Shown here in pieces: positions 25,792 through 33,824 of a DNA stretch of 42,801 nt. This stretch comes from an uncultured Alphaproteobacteria bacterium. GTDB taxonomy: Bacteria; Pseudomonadota; Alphaproteobacteria; HIMB59; GCA-002718135. The translations under genes were made by a program, and so were the position numbers. Position 1 is the first letter of the stretch. Every line of letters begins with the position of its first letter. Where the stretch lies: assembly GCA_902541435.1 (NCBI GenBank), contig CACBQR010000004.1, forward strand, positions 1-42,801, in the 5' to 3' direction. Below the pieces are notes generated by a model, which was given only the letters and a program-made list of their open reading frames with translations, was not told the DNA's origin and made no database searches.

Positions 25792-26673
25792 ATGAATAAA
25801 AAAATATTTAACAAATCAGGTATCGCAATTGATTTTGGAGCAACTAAGATATCAGTATCTCAAATAATCAAAGGAAAGTTTAAAAAAACTATTACTGAGC
25901 CAACTTCAATAAATAAAGTAGCAAATAATTACATTCAACAAATTGAAAAAAATATTAAAAACTTAAATATATCTAAATCTAAAAAAATAGGCATTGCTAT
26001 TACAGGAAGGGTTGACCAATACGGAAATTGGTACCCAGTAAATAAAGAAAATTTAGGAAATTTCAAAATACCCCTTAAAAAACTTATAGAAAAAAAATTT
26101 AATACAGCTTCTACAATAATCAATGATGCAACAGCTGCAGCTTTAGGAGAAGCAAATTATGGAAAAGGTTTTAAATACAAAAGTGTGGGATATATTACAA
26201 TTTCAAGTGGTATAGGAGTTGGTGTAATTTTAAACAATAAACCTCTTCTCTCAGAAAATGGATTAGCAGGACATTTAGGATTTACAACTTCAACGATAGC
26301 AAAAACGAAATGTGGGAGTGGTAGAATTGGAACTTTTGAAAGTATCGCTTCTGGTAAAGCAATGAGTAAAATTGCTAAACAAAAAGGTCATAAAAATATT
26401 AGTGCTAAAGAAATTTTTAAGCTTAGTTTACAAAATAAAAAATGGGCAAAAGAAATAATCGATCTATCTGCAAAATCTGTCTCAGAACTGTGTGCAAATT
26501 TGAAAGCTATATTTGATATAGATATAATTATTCTTGGTGGAAGTATTGGAATGGCACAAGGTTATGTAGAGCTCGTAAAAAAAAATTTGAAAAAAGAACC
26601 TAAATTGTTTCACGTAAAAGTAGTAAAGTCATCTCTTGGAGTAAAAGCAGCAAAAATGGGTGTTTTGCTATAA
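25792..26673 (+). CDS. nanK: N-acetylmannosamine kinase, ROK family
   Basis: A 293-residue ROK sugar kinase that would phosphorylate N-acetylmannosamine between NanA and NanE. The ATP loop is IAIDFGATKISVS (residues 11-23). The catalytic Asp is D112 in IINDATAAALGEANYG, and H161 in GLAGHLGF is the conserved metal/substrate His. The zinc motif CxCGxxGCxE is degraded: residues 174-183 read C-G-S-G-R-I-G-T-F-E, so only the first of three Cys remains (Ser176 and Thr181 replace the others). The following SIASGKAM matches NanK. The assignment rests on family plus position directly after nanE; loss of the zinc site does not exclude activity. Confidence 0.88.
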   Translation: MNKKIFNKSGIAIDFGATKISVSQIIKGKFKKTITEPTSINKVANNYIQQIEKNIKNLNISKSKKIGIAITGRVDQYGNWYPVNKENLGNFKIPLKKLIEKKFNTASTIINDATAAALGEANYGKGFKYKSVGYITISSGIGVGVILNNKPLLSENGLAGHLGFTTSTIAKTKCGSGRIGTFESIASGKAMSKIAKQKGHKNISAKEIFKLSLQNKKWAKEIIDLSAKSVSELCANLKAIFDIDIIILGGSIGMAQGYVELVKKNLKKEPKLFHVKVVKSSLGVKAAKMGVLL

Positions 26674-26674
26674 A

Positions 26675-26697
26675 CACAAGAAACTGATTGTGCTTTT
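26675..26697 (+). terminator. weak hairpin after nanK
   Basis: CACAA (26675-26679) and TTGTG (26688-26692) with an 8-base loop, followed by CTTTT. The short stem suggests at most partial termination before the aminotransferase gene. Confidence 0.25.
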
Positions 26698-26723
26698 AAT
26701 GAAAATTGCATAGGTTAATTAAA

Positions 26724-28025
26724 ATGGGAAAAGGACAAAAATTATATTCAAAAGCAAAGCAAATTGTTGCTGGTGGTAATATGCTTTTATCAAAAAGACC
26801 TGAAATGTTTTTACCTGAACATTGGCCTGCTTATTTTACTAAAACAAGAGGTTGTGAAGTATGGGATCTTGATGGAAATAAATATATAGATACCTTAATG
26901 ATGCCAGGAACTAATTCACTTGGCTATAGTCATCCAGAAGTCGATGAAGCTGTCAAAGAAACAGTCGGAAATGGTAATATGTCCTCTCTTAATGCTCCAG
27001 AAGAAGTTGAACTCACAGAAAGATTAGTTGAGCTACATCCGTGGGCTGATATGGCTAGATTTGCAAGATCAGGAGGTGAAGCTAATTCAGTCGCTATTCG
27101 TCTTTCAAGAGCTGCATCTGGAAGAGATAATGTAGCATTTTGCGGATATCATGGCTGGCATGATTGGTACTTAGCTTCAAATTTATCTGACTCAAAAGGG
27201 TTAGATGGTCACCTGCTACCAGGTTTAGATCCTCATGGTGTACCACAAAATCTCAAAGGAAGTGTATATCCGTTTGAGTATAATAATTTTGATAAACTAG
27301 AAAACTTAGTCAAAACTAAAAATATTGGCGTTATCAAAATGGAAGTTTACCGAAACAAAGAACCAGAAAATAATTTTTTGCAACGAGTAAGAAAATTAGC
27401 AAATGATAATAATATTGTTTTAGTTTTTGATGAATGTACATCAGGATTTAGAAAAAATTATGGTGGTTTACATATGCTTTATGATGTTGAGCCTGACGTC
27501 GCAATGTTTGGAAAAGCTCTTGGAAATGGATATGCTGTAACTGCAATCCTTGGTAAAAGAGAGGTAATGCAAGCAGCAGAAAAATCTTTTATAAGTAGCA
27601 CCTTTTGGACTGAACGAATTGGATCTAGTGCTGGTCTTGCGACACTAAAAGTTATGGATAAAGAAAAATCATGGGAAAAAATTACAAAAATTGGTGAATA
27701 CGTAAATAGTGAGTGGATGAAGTTATCTAAAGAATTTGATCTTCCAATTACTATTAGTGGATTAGCGGCACTGACAACATTTTCATTTAAAAGTGAAAAT
27801 GCATTGGCCTATAAAACATTTATTACTCAAGAAATGCTTAAAAAAGGTTATCTTGCTGCAACTGCAGTCTATGTTTGTACTGCACACACAAAAGACATCA
27901 TTGATGGTTACATTGAAAATATACGCCCTATTTTTCAAACGATAAAAGAGTGTGAGGATGGAAGAAATATTATGGATGTATTAGAAGGCCCTATTGCACA
28001 TAATGGTTTTAAACGATTAAACTAA
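26724..28025 (+). CDS. class III PLP-dependent aminotransferase (glutamate-1-semialdehyde aminomutase-like)
   Basis: About 433 residues from ATG 26724 (MGKGQKLYSKAKQIV); a TTG upstream at 26706 is less likely. Fold type I PLP enzyme: ARSGGEANSVAIRL phosphate-binding region, FCGYHGWHDWYLAS, VLVFDECTSGFR (Asp contacting the PLP nitrogen) and the Schiff-base Lys in MFGKALGNGYAV. The overall pattern resembles glutamate-1-semialdehyde 2,1-aminomutase and related aminotransferases of amino-sugar gene clusters. It does not look like the haem-pathway HemL because of the unusual N-terminus and cluster context. It ends the transport-nan operon and converges with the M81 gene, overlapping it by four bases. 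Substrate unknown. Confidence 0.85.
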   Translation: MGKGQKLYSKAKQIVAGGNMLLSKRPEMFLPEHWPAYFTKTRGCEVWDLDGNKYIDTLMMPGTNSLGYSHPEVDEAVKETVGNGNMSSLNAPEEVELTERLVELHPWADMARFARSGGEANSVAIRLSRAASGRDNVAFCGYHGWHDWYLASNLSDSKGLDGHLLPGLDPHGVPQNLKGSVYPFEYNNFDKLENLVKTKNIGVIKMEVYRNKEPENNFLQRVRKLANDNNIVLVFDECTSGFRKNYGGLHMLYDVEPDVAMFGKALGNGYAVTAILGKREVMQAAEKSFISSTFWTERIGSSAGLATLKVMDKEKSWEKITKIGEYVNSEWMKLSKEFDLPITISGLAALTTFSFKSENALAYKTFITQEMLKKGYLAATAVYVCTAHTKDIIDGYIENIRPIFQTIKECEDGRNIMDVLEGPIAHNGFKRLN

Positions 28026-29509
28026 TCTAAAGATATAATTTTATTTCCAATTTTTTTAAAAGGCAATCTTTTTAAATTACTTGTGCAAAGACCTTGGCTA
28101 TCAATATAAAAACTCTGAGATGCAATTGGATCATAAGCATCTTTATGAGACACAGCTGCTTTAATTATTATTAATTTTGCATCTCTAGGATTAATACCTT
28201 GTGAAGTTAGTTGGCCTAAATCCATTGGTGGTGTTTTAATTGTTGTTAACAGTAAGGTTAATTGATCATTTTTTAATACAGCGGAAGGGCCCATATTAAT
28301 TTTTGCTCCCATCATTGAAGCTAAGTGAGATTGTTTATTTTCAAGTTCAAATCTTCCATCAGAAATTCTTTCTAAATTTGCTTTAATAAAAATAGGTTTG
28401 CCATGAAATGCATCAAATTTTGCACCTATATGTAGCTGAACTTCATTATTAATATGAGCTTTATGACAAGCATTTGCAGCTTCAGGATCATTAATGATAG
28501 CAACGATACCGGTATGATTAGTTTGTAATAATCGATCTAATAAATCAGTAGCATCTCCTGGTGTTCCTCCACCAATATTATCAGCTGGTTCAATTAGTAA
28601 AATAGGTTTTTTAATTTCTGTAATATTATCAATCACATTTAGAGCTTCATCCAGAGAATTTTCTTTTGGATAACCATCTTTAATTTTTGCTTCTAGTATA
28701 TTGACCAATTTATCTAGATAGTTTTTTGCATCACTAATTTTTCCTCTAGTACAACAATTTATACTAAAACCACAATCTGGAATATCCGCGTATGAATATC
28801 CTGCCATAACATTAATGCATAAGATCTCTGGATCTTTCTTCTCTATTTTTAGTGCTTCCTCTAAAATTGTTTTCATTGGATCATTTGCTGTACCAACACC
28901 TGTTGGAGGTAAAATATATTTTGTATCCAGATGTACTTGTTTTACATTAGGGTCTAGAAGAAGGTCATTTAATATTGATGCAGCTTTTACTGCTGTTTCT
29001 CTAGAATCACTGTGAGGGTTTTTTCTATATGCATAAACACATGTACTATACTTAATCATATTTTCTGAAACATTGGCGTGTAAATCTAAAACTGCAACAA
29101 TAGGAATAGATATATTTTCTTTTGATAAAAAACTTTGAATATCTCTGAGAAAATCTCCCTCAAAATCATCATGGTTAGTGCTTACCATAGCTCCATGTAA
29201 AACTAAGAAAATAGCATCAATGTTGTGACAAGAAACTTTTAATTTTTCAAAGAAATTTTTTTTAAAATAGTTTTCTGATTCTTCATCAACAGTACCTGAA
29301 GGTCTGGCTGACATTTGAATTCCTGGAATTACATTCCAATTTTGACCAGAAGCATATTCTATAAAACCATCTGTTGGAGATCCATTACCAGTGTTTTCAT
29401 TAATTATTTCTTCATCATGAAAAATAATAAAATCTTTTAAAGTAGTTGGTTCACCTAAAAATGTATGCGTTTCATGATATATACCTGAGAGAAAAATATT
29501 TTTAGACAT
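28022..29509 (-). CDS. M81 family metallopeptidase (MlrC-like)
   Basis: A 495-residue protein. The N-terminal metal site motifs of M81 are GIYHETHTF, LVLHGAMVSTNHDDFEGDF and VAVLDLHANVSENM. The C-terminal MlrC domain contains NIGGGTPGDATDLLDRLL and the late region MGPSAVLKN. MlrC cleaves linearised microcystin peptides, but most members are in unrelated catabolic clusters and probably act as amidohydrolases on small molecules. The aminotransferase and DapA-like neighbours suggest such a role here. It is the last gene of a five-gene minus operon and overlaps the upstream DapA-like gene by eight bases. No signal peptide. Confidence 0.9.
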   Translation of the reverse strand: MSKNIFLSGIYHETHTFLGEPTTLKDFIIFHDEEIINENTGNGSPTDGFIEYASGQNWNVIPGIQMSARPSGTVDEESENYFKKNFFEKLKVSCHNIDAIFLVLHGAMVSTNHDDFEGDFLRDIQSFLSKENISIPIVAVLDLHANVSENMIKYSTCVYAYRKNPHSDSRETAVKAASILNDLLLDPNVKQVHLDTKYILPPTGVGTANDPMKTILEEALKIEKKDPEILCINVMAGYSYADIPDCGFSINCCTRGKISDAKNYLDKLVNILEAKIKDGYPKENSLDEALNVIDNITEIKKPILLIEPADNIGGGTPGDATDLLDRLLQTNHTGIVAIINDPEAANACHKAHINNEVQLHIGAKFDAFHGKPIFIKANLERISDGRFELENKQSHLASMMGAKINMGPSAVLKNDQLTLLLTTIKTPPMDLGQLTSQGINPRDAKLIIIKAAVSHKDAYDPIASQSFYIDSQGLCTSNLKRLPFKKIGNKIISLD

Positions 29510-30419
29510 TTAGTATTTCTTCTAATTCATTATTTGCATGTATTTTTATTTTTTTTACATCTTCTACAGTTGCTCCATCATAAGGCCAGAGAACTTTTTC
29601 AGAAACTGGTCCCCATCCACCAACAGAAGCAAGTAATTTATCTAAACCAGTATTTGATAGTTTATTAGCAAAAGGTAAAATATATTGTTTCATAAAGTTT
29701 AGGACTTTTGCTTCTAGTTCTTGTGCTTTTTCATAATCTTTCTCTATTAAATCCCAAATTTTAACAGCGCCATTTGGGCTTAAACATGCAACATTGGAAT
29801 AAGATCCATTTGCTCCTAAAGGTTTTCCATATACAACTGTATGTCCAGGCACAAATACCGAGAAATCATCTAATAATTCTCTTCTTTGTGAGTACCATTG
29901 CTTATCACCCCCTGCACATTTAATTCCTAAAAGATTTTGAACTGATTGTTTTAATAAACTAATCTCTTCAAGAGAAAGCAGGACTTTTGCATGAGGAGGA
30001 TTGTATAAAATCATATAAATATCCTCAACCACCTCTTGCATTCCTAAAATAAAATTTTTTGACTCATTAAAAGTTGGAGGCCACCAATCTGGTAAGGTAA
30101 TTTGAAATCCATTTGGTTTTAAACTTACCATTCGCTTTGCTCTTTCTTGGCAAACTCTTGGATTAGTATGACTTAAACCAAGTTGAAATTTTTTCTTCTT
30201 TTTTAATGCAATTGTTGAGACAATTTCTGATAATTTATCAAATTCTTGTTCTGTTTGATTATGACATTCTGCAGCGGTACCATTAGTATAGATACCAGAA
30301 ACTTTTGAGTCACATAAAATATGAATCTGTTCTTCAAATGCAACCCAGTCAATTTGATTATTATTAATTGGTAAAAGAATAGTTCCCCAAATTCCATTTG
30401 GTTTCTCTCGTTGTTTCAT
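29502..30419 (-). CDS. DapA/NanA superfamily aldolase (second copy, substrate unknown)
   Basis: A 305-residue class I aldolase-like protein. Tyr139 in MILYNPP and Lys167 in GIKCAGGD are the conserved catalytic pair. The carboxylate loop reads TNGTAAE (residues 45-51), with GTAAE where NanA and DapA have GS/TTGE. That difference argues against both dihydrodipicolinate synthase and sialic acid lyase. Similar DapA-like proteins act on 2-keto-3-deoxy sugar acids or other alpha-keto acids. It lies between an M81 protein and a class IV aminotransferase in one operon, with one base to the upstream gene. It may work on a keto acid made by the aminotransferase, which is inference. Confidence 0.85.
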   Translation of the reverse strand: MKQREKPNGIWGTILLPINNNQIDWVAFEEQIHILCDSKVSGIYTNGTAAECHNQTEQEFDKLSEIVSTIALKKKKKFQLGLSHTNPRVCQERAKRMVSLKPNGFQITLPDWWPPTFNESKNFILGMQEVVEDIYMILYNPPHAKVLLSLEEISLLKQSVQNLLGIKCAGGDKQWYSQRRELLDDFSVFVPGHTVVYGKPLGANGSYSNVACLSPNGAVKIWDLIEKDYEKAQELEAKVLNFMKQYILPFANKLSNTGLDKLLASVGGWGPVSEKVLWPYDGATVEDVKKIKIHANNELEEILNV

Positions 30420-30420
30420 T

Positions 30421-31341
30421 TTAATGTTTATGTAATTGATCTTGTGCTTGCTTAATAATATCTACACCCACTCTATCGCTCCATCCTTGAATCAATTTCT
30501 TAGTTACTGGACCAACATTTCCATCAGCAATTGGCATTCCATTAAACTTTGTTGCAGGCATTATTGAGTATGGCGTACTAGTAATAAACATTTCGTCAGA
30601 AGTTGCTAAGTCATAAGATTGAATAACAGCTTCAATCACTTCAATGTCTAAAGATCGGGCTATTTCCATTGTTGAATTTCTTGTAAGTCCCTCCAAACAA
30701 TTAGCAGTGGTTGGTGTAATTAACTTTCCATCTTTGATCATAAATATATTACCACCTTTATTTTCTGCAACATTTCCATGAATATCAAGAATGACACTTT
30801 GTGCATCAGGATCAACTAATTTAGCTTCAATTTCAGCTAACGTGTAAAACAGACGACTTCTATTTTTAATTCTAGCATCTAAAGATTGTGATGGTACCAT
30901 TCTAGTGGGAGGAGTTACTGCATGACAACCTTTAGTATAAAAAGGAGCCCACAAAACAAGATTCATAGGTTGAGTATAAATCATAACAGTTGGCTTAGAG
31001 ACTTGCAAAGCTGGATTACCTCCAGTGATTGAATGTCCTCGAGAAATATTGTGCACAAGCCAACAATCCTCATTAGCCTTGTAATTATCTTTATTAATTT
31101 CTAATAATTCAAGACTAACCTTTTTCATTTCCTCTATTGTCATTTGAGGGTTTATACGTGTTAATTTAAATGATTTATATAATCTTTCTAAATGTTCATC
31201 TAATTTGAATGGTTTGAAATTAAATGTTCTAGTAGATTCAGTAACTGTATCACCTAAAAGTACAGCGCTATCAAATATTGAAATTTTAGCATCTACTTCT
31301 GGTACAATCTCACCAGAAATGTAAACTTTTCTATTGTTCAT
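30421..31341 (-). CDS. class IV PLP-dependent aminotransferase (BCAT/D-amino acid transaminase family)
   Basis: A 306-residue fold type IV PLP enzyme. The start MNNRKVYISGEIVPEVDAKISIFDSAVLLGD is typical (many have hG-x-hhP-xxxAxhxhxDxxhxxGD). The Schiff-base Lys lies in ARIKNRSRLFYTLAEIEAK, with the glutamate contacting the PLP nitrogen in VAENKGGNIFMI. The C-terminal half has LEGLTRNSTMEIARSL and EMFITSTPYSIMPAT. Members include branched-chain and D-amino acid transaminases and 4-amino-4-deoxychorismate lyase; the sequence does not decide among them. It has one-base gaps to both neighbours in the minus operon. Confidence 0.88.
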   Translation of the reverse strand: MNNRKVYISGEIVPEVDAKISIFDSAVLLGDTVTESTRTFNFKPFKLDEHLERLYKSFKLTRINPQMTIEEMKKVSLELLEINKDNYKANEDCWLVHNISRGHSITGGNPALQVSKPTVMIYTQPMNLVLWAPFYTKGCHAVTPPTRMVPSQSLDARIKNRSRLFYTLAEIEAKLVDPDAQSVILDIHGNVAENKGGNIFMIKDGKLITPTTANCLEGLTRNSTMEIARSLDIEVIEAVIQSYDLATSDEMFITSTPYSIMPATKFNGMPIADGNVGPVTKKLIQGWSDRVGVDIIKQAQDQLHKH

Positions 31342-31342
31342 T

Positions 31343-32122
31343 TTATAATTTGTTTTTTGATTTTAATTCTGCTTTTAATTGTTCTTGTTCCATTTTCTCT
31401 TTCTGCTTGTCGTGTTTTGCAGAAACACCATGATAAACAAAACCAAAAGCTCTTCGTGATCGAGTTTTAGATTTATTGGGATCAGCAAAATGAATAATTT
31501 TAGCATGGTGCATTAAAAACATTCCAGCTTTACCTTCAAACTTTACAGTATTTTTTTTATCCTCTTCAGTTCCAAAATCAGTTACTCCTTTTGAAAAACC
31601 TAAAATTTCTGATTTGCCATGTGGTCTGTATCCTTCATATTTATGTGAACCTTTAACATAATGGATACATCCATTTTCATCATCAACATCTTCAAGCGCA
31701 AGCCAACCAGTAACAGCTTTATCATTATCTAAATTAAAATAATAACCATCTTGATGAGGCGGAGTAGGATTGCTTTTACCAGGAGGTTTATTAAAGTATT
31801 CCATAGCTCTAGGTATAACATCCTCGCCTAAAGCGTTCGCAGCTAATTCTTTTATTTTACTATTGTGAAATAGATCATGAAAGAAAGCATCGTATTCTTC
31901 TAACTTTTGCATTTGCATTAAAGTATCTTTATTTTCTTTATCTACGTAATACACTTCCCCTTCTTTCATTTTAGGAACACAGTCTTTAATATATCTATCA
32001 AACTCATTATTTATAAACTCCATATCAGACTTCGAAAAAAGTTCAGGAATATGATTATAACCATTTTCATCATAAATTTTTTTTAGATCGCTTAATTCAG
32101 GGGTGTTGGTATTGAAATTCAT
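31343..32122 (-). CDS. phytanoyl-CoA dioxygenase family protein (copy 2 of a tandem pair)
   Basis: A 259-residue Fe(II)/2-oxoglutarate dioxygenase with a jelly-roll core. The metal ligands are the H-x-D of TPPHQDGYYF and a distal His in MHHAKIIHFAD. The Arg that binds 2-oxoglutarate is in the TRSRRAFGFVYHG segment. GCIHYVKGSHK is the hallmark central strand of the PhyH family. It is strongly similar to the adjacent gene (shared TPPHQDGYYF, ENGCIHYVKGSHK, TDFG-EEDKKNTV), so the pair arose by tandem duplication. The two overlap by four bases (ATGA). PhyH-family enzymes hydroxylate diverse small molecules; substrate unknown. Confidence 0.9.
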   Translation of the reverse strand: MNFNTNTPELSDLKKIYDENGYNHIPELFSKSDMEFINNEFDRYIKDCVPKMKEGEVYYVDKENKDTLMQMQKLEEYDAFFHDLFHNSKIKELAANALGEDVIPRAMEYFNKPPGKSNPTPPHQDGYYFNLDNDKAVTGWLALEDVDDENGCIHYVKGSHKYEGYRPHGKSEILGFSKGVTDFGTEEDKKNTVKFEGKAGMFLMHHAKIIHFADPNKSKTRSRRAFGFVYHGVSAKHDKQKEKMEQEQLKAELKSKNKL

Positions 32123-32883
32123 ATTAGATTTTTCTCCTTCATTTCTTTTCGAAGTTTTTCTTGATAAGCATCATGTGCTTCTTGATTTATTTCTGCACTT
32201 TCTCCATAATAAATAAATCCCAGTGCTTTTCTAGTTCTTGTTTGAGATTTATTTCCTTCAGCCCAATGTATTGTTTTAGCATTGTGAATTAAAAAAGTTC
32301 CTGGCTCTCCAGGAAAAGAGACTGTGTTCTTTTTATCTTCCTCATTTCCAAAATCAGTAATACCTTGAGAAAAACCTAATACATTGGATCTACCATGTGG
32401 CCTGTATTCAGATTTATGAGAACCTTTTACATAATGAATACATCCATTCTCTTCATCTACTTTTTCTAGAGCTAACCAACAAGTAACGGCATTATGTTTT
32501 TTTAACATAAAGTAATAACCATCCTGATGTGGTGGTGTTGGCTTTCCAATTCCTGGTGGTTTATTAAAAAATTGTAAATTTTTGGGCTCAGCTTTTTCTC
32601 GTAAAACTATTTCTGCAACTTCTCTAATAGGAGAGTTTTCAATTAATTCTTTAAAGTAATCATCATAAGTAAACATTTGCTGAAGTTGCTTTATGGAAGT
32701 TTTATCATCTTTATTTTCATAAAATATATGATGATCAGGTACATTAGGCGTAACTTCTTTAATGTATCTAGATAATTCAATCTTAATCTCTTCTATTTTA
32801 TCAATTGAAAATAATGGGTTTATTGCAATATAGCCGTTGTCATCAAATTTAGATTGAAGATCTTGATTATTAAAAGTTGTCAT
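32119..32883 (-). CDS. phytanoyl-CoA dioxygenase family protein (copy 1 of a tandem pair)
   Basis: A 254-residue paralogue of the next gene and first in the five-gene minus operon. H-x-D in TPPHQDGYYFML, distal His in IHNAKTIHWAE and 2-oxoglutarate Arg in TRTRKALGFIYYG are intact, so it should be active. The central strand ENGCIHYVKGSHKSEYRPHG is identical in pattern to its partner. The divergence between the copies is mostly in the first 80 residues, which often line the substrate entrance, so they may act on related but different substrates. It is divergent from the PanB-like operon with 96 bases between. Confidence 0.9.
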   Translation of the reverse strand: MTTFNNQDLQSKFDDNGYIAINPLFSIDKIEEIKIELSRYIKEVTPNVPDHHIFYENKDDKTSIKQLQQMFTYDDYFKELIENSPIREVAEIVLREKAEPKNLQFFNKPPGIGKPTPPHQDGYYFMLKKHNAVTCWLALEKVDEENGCIHYVKGSHKSEYRPHGRSNVLGFSQGITDFGNEEDKKNTVSFPGEPGTFLIHNAKTIHWAEGNKSQTRTRKALGFIYYGESAEINQEAHDAYQEKLRKEMKEKNLI

Positions 32884-32897
32884 AATTTAATAAAATT

Positions 32898-32947
32898 ATG
32901 GTAACTGAAATTAAAAAGATAGCTAGTAAAAATTATTTATTTACCAT
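32898..32947. promoter_or_regulatory. inverted repeat ATGGTAA/TTACCAT in the divergent region
   Basis: ATGGTAA (32898-32904) and TTACCAT (32941-32947) face each other across 36 bases in the gap between the two divergent operons. The right arm begins with TTACCA, which could serve as a -35 for the plus operon, with TATAAA (32964-32969) as -10 at 17 bases. The pair is a candidate operator for one regulator controlling both directions. The regulator is unknown. Confidence 0.35.
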
Positions 32948-32979
32948 ATTTTCTTAATTTAATTATAAATCATAAGAGA

Positions 32980-33822
32980 ATGCAAAAAAAATATAAAAGA
33001 GTTTTTTCTATAAACAATGATCTAGGATATAGAAATTATACTGTCAGAGATTTAATAAATTTAAAAGGTAAGAAAAAACTAACACAAGTAAGAGTTACCA
33101 CAGTTGAAGAAGCTGCGGCTGCTGAAGAAGCAGGAATTGATTTATTATTAACTGGACCAGGAAAAGATTTTCCAAATATTAGAAAAGCTGCTTCAAAAAC
33201 TTTTATGACTGTTGGTGTACCTTTTATTGAGAACCCGTCAAAAAGAGAAGCAACAAAAAAAGCATTCGAAATAATTGAGGCTGGTGCTGATTCACTAATG
33301 TGTCAAAATTGGAATCTTGAATGGATGGCACATTTAAGTAAATTTAGAATTCCCTTTCAAAGTCATGTTGGTTTTATTCCAAGAAGAACGACATGGATAG
33401 GTAGCATTAGATCTTTTGGAAAGACCGCAAATGAAGCTGCAGAATTATTTAAAGATATAAAGGATATTGAGAAAACTGGTGCATGGGGAATAGAAGTAGA
33501 ACTCGTTCCAGAAAATATTTTAGAATTTATTACAAAGCACACATCACTTGTTACTATTTCAATTGGTTCGGGAATAGCTGCGGATGCTCAATTTTTATTT
33601 GCTGAAGATATATTAGGACAGAGTAAAATAAGTTTTCCAAGACATGCAAAAAAATATAAAAATTTTAATAAAATATTAATTGATATTCAAAAAGAAAGAA
33701 TTGATGCTTTCAAAAAGTATAAAACAGAAGTTCAAAAAAATAAATTTCCAACAAAAAAACATACTATTTCAATTAAAAAAATAGAGTTAAATAAATTTAG
33801 AAAGTTTCTGCAACAACATTAA
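32980..33822 (+). CDS. PanB-like TIM-barrel protein (copy 1), probably not ketopantoate hydroxymethyltransferase
   Basis: A 280-residue protein that follows the PanB (3-methyl-2-oxobutanoate hydroxymethyltransferase) fold. GYRNYTVRDLINLKGKKKLT aligns with the PanB N-terminus, FQSHVGFIPRR with GHLGLTPQS, VELVPENILEFIT with LECVPxxLAxxIT, and ISIGSGIAADAQFLFAEDILG with IGIGAGxxxDGQxLVxxDxLG. The metal ligands of PanB are missing: the GDS Asp is in LLLTGPG, the ADLPF Asp is in VGVPF, and the VKIEGG Lys/Glu segment is LMCQNW. Only the late Glu (VELVP) remains. A different chemistry on a keto-acid-like ligand, or a binding role, is likely. First gene of a plus operon, three bases before its paralogue. 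Confidence 0.72.
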   Translation: MQKKYKRVFSINNDLGYRNYTVRDLINLKGKKKLTQVRVTTVEEAAAAEEAGIDLLLTGPGKDFPNIRKAASKTFMTVGVPFIENPSKREATKKAFEIIEAGADSLMCQNWNLEWMAHLSKFRIPFQSHVGFIPRRTTWIGSIRSFGKTANEAAELFKDIKDIEKTGAWGIEVELVPENILEFITKHTSLVTISIGSGIAADAQFLFAEDILGQSKISFPRHAKKYKNFNKILIDIQKERIDAFKKYKTEVQKNKFPTKKHTISIKKIELNKFRKFLQQH

Positions 33823-33824
33823 TT

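Noticed and set aside
26706-26723. TTG start for the class III aminotransferase
   Set aside because: ATG at 26724 is nearer the expected N-terminus; the TTG gives residues with no family match.
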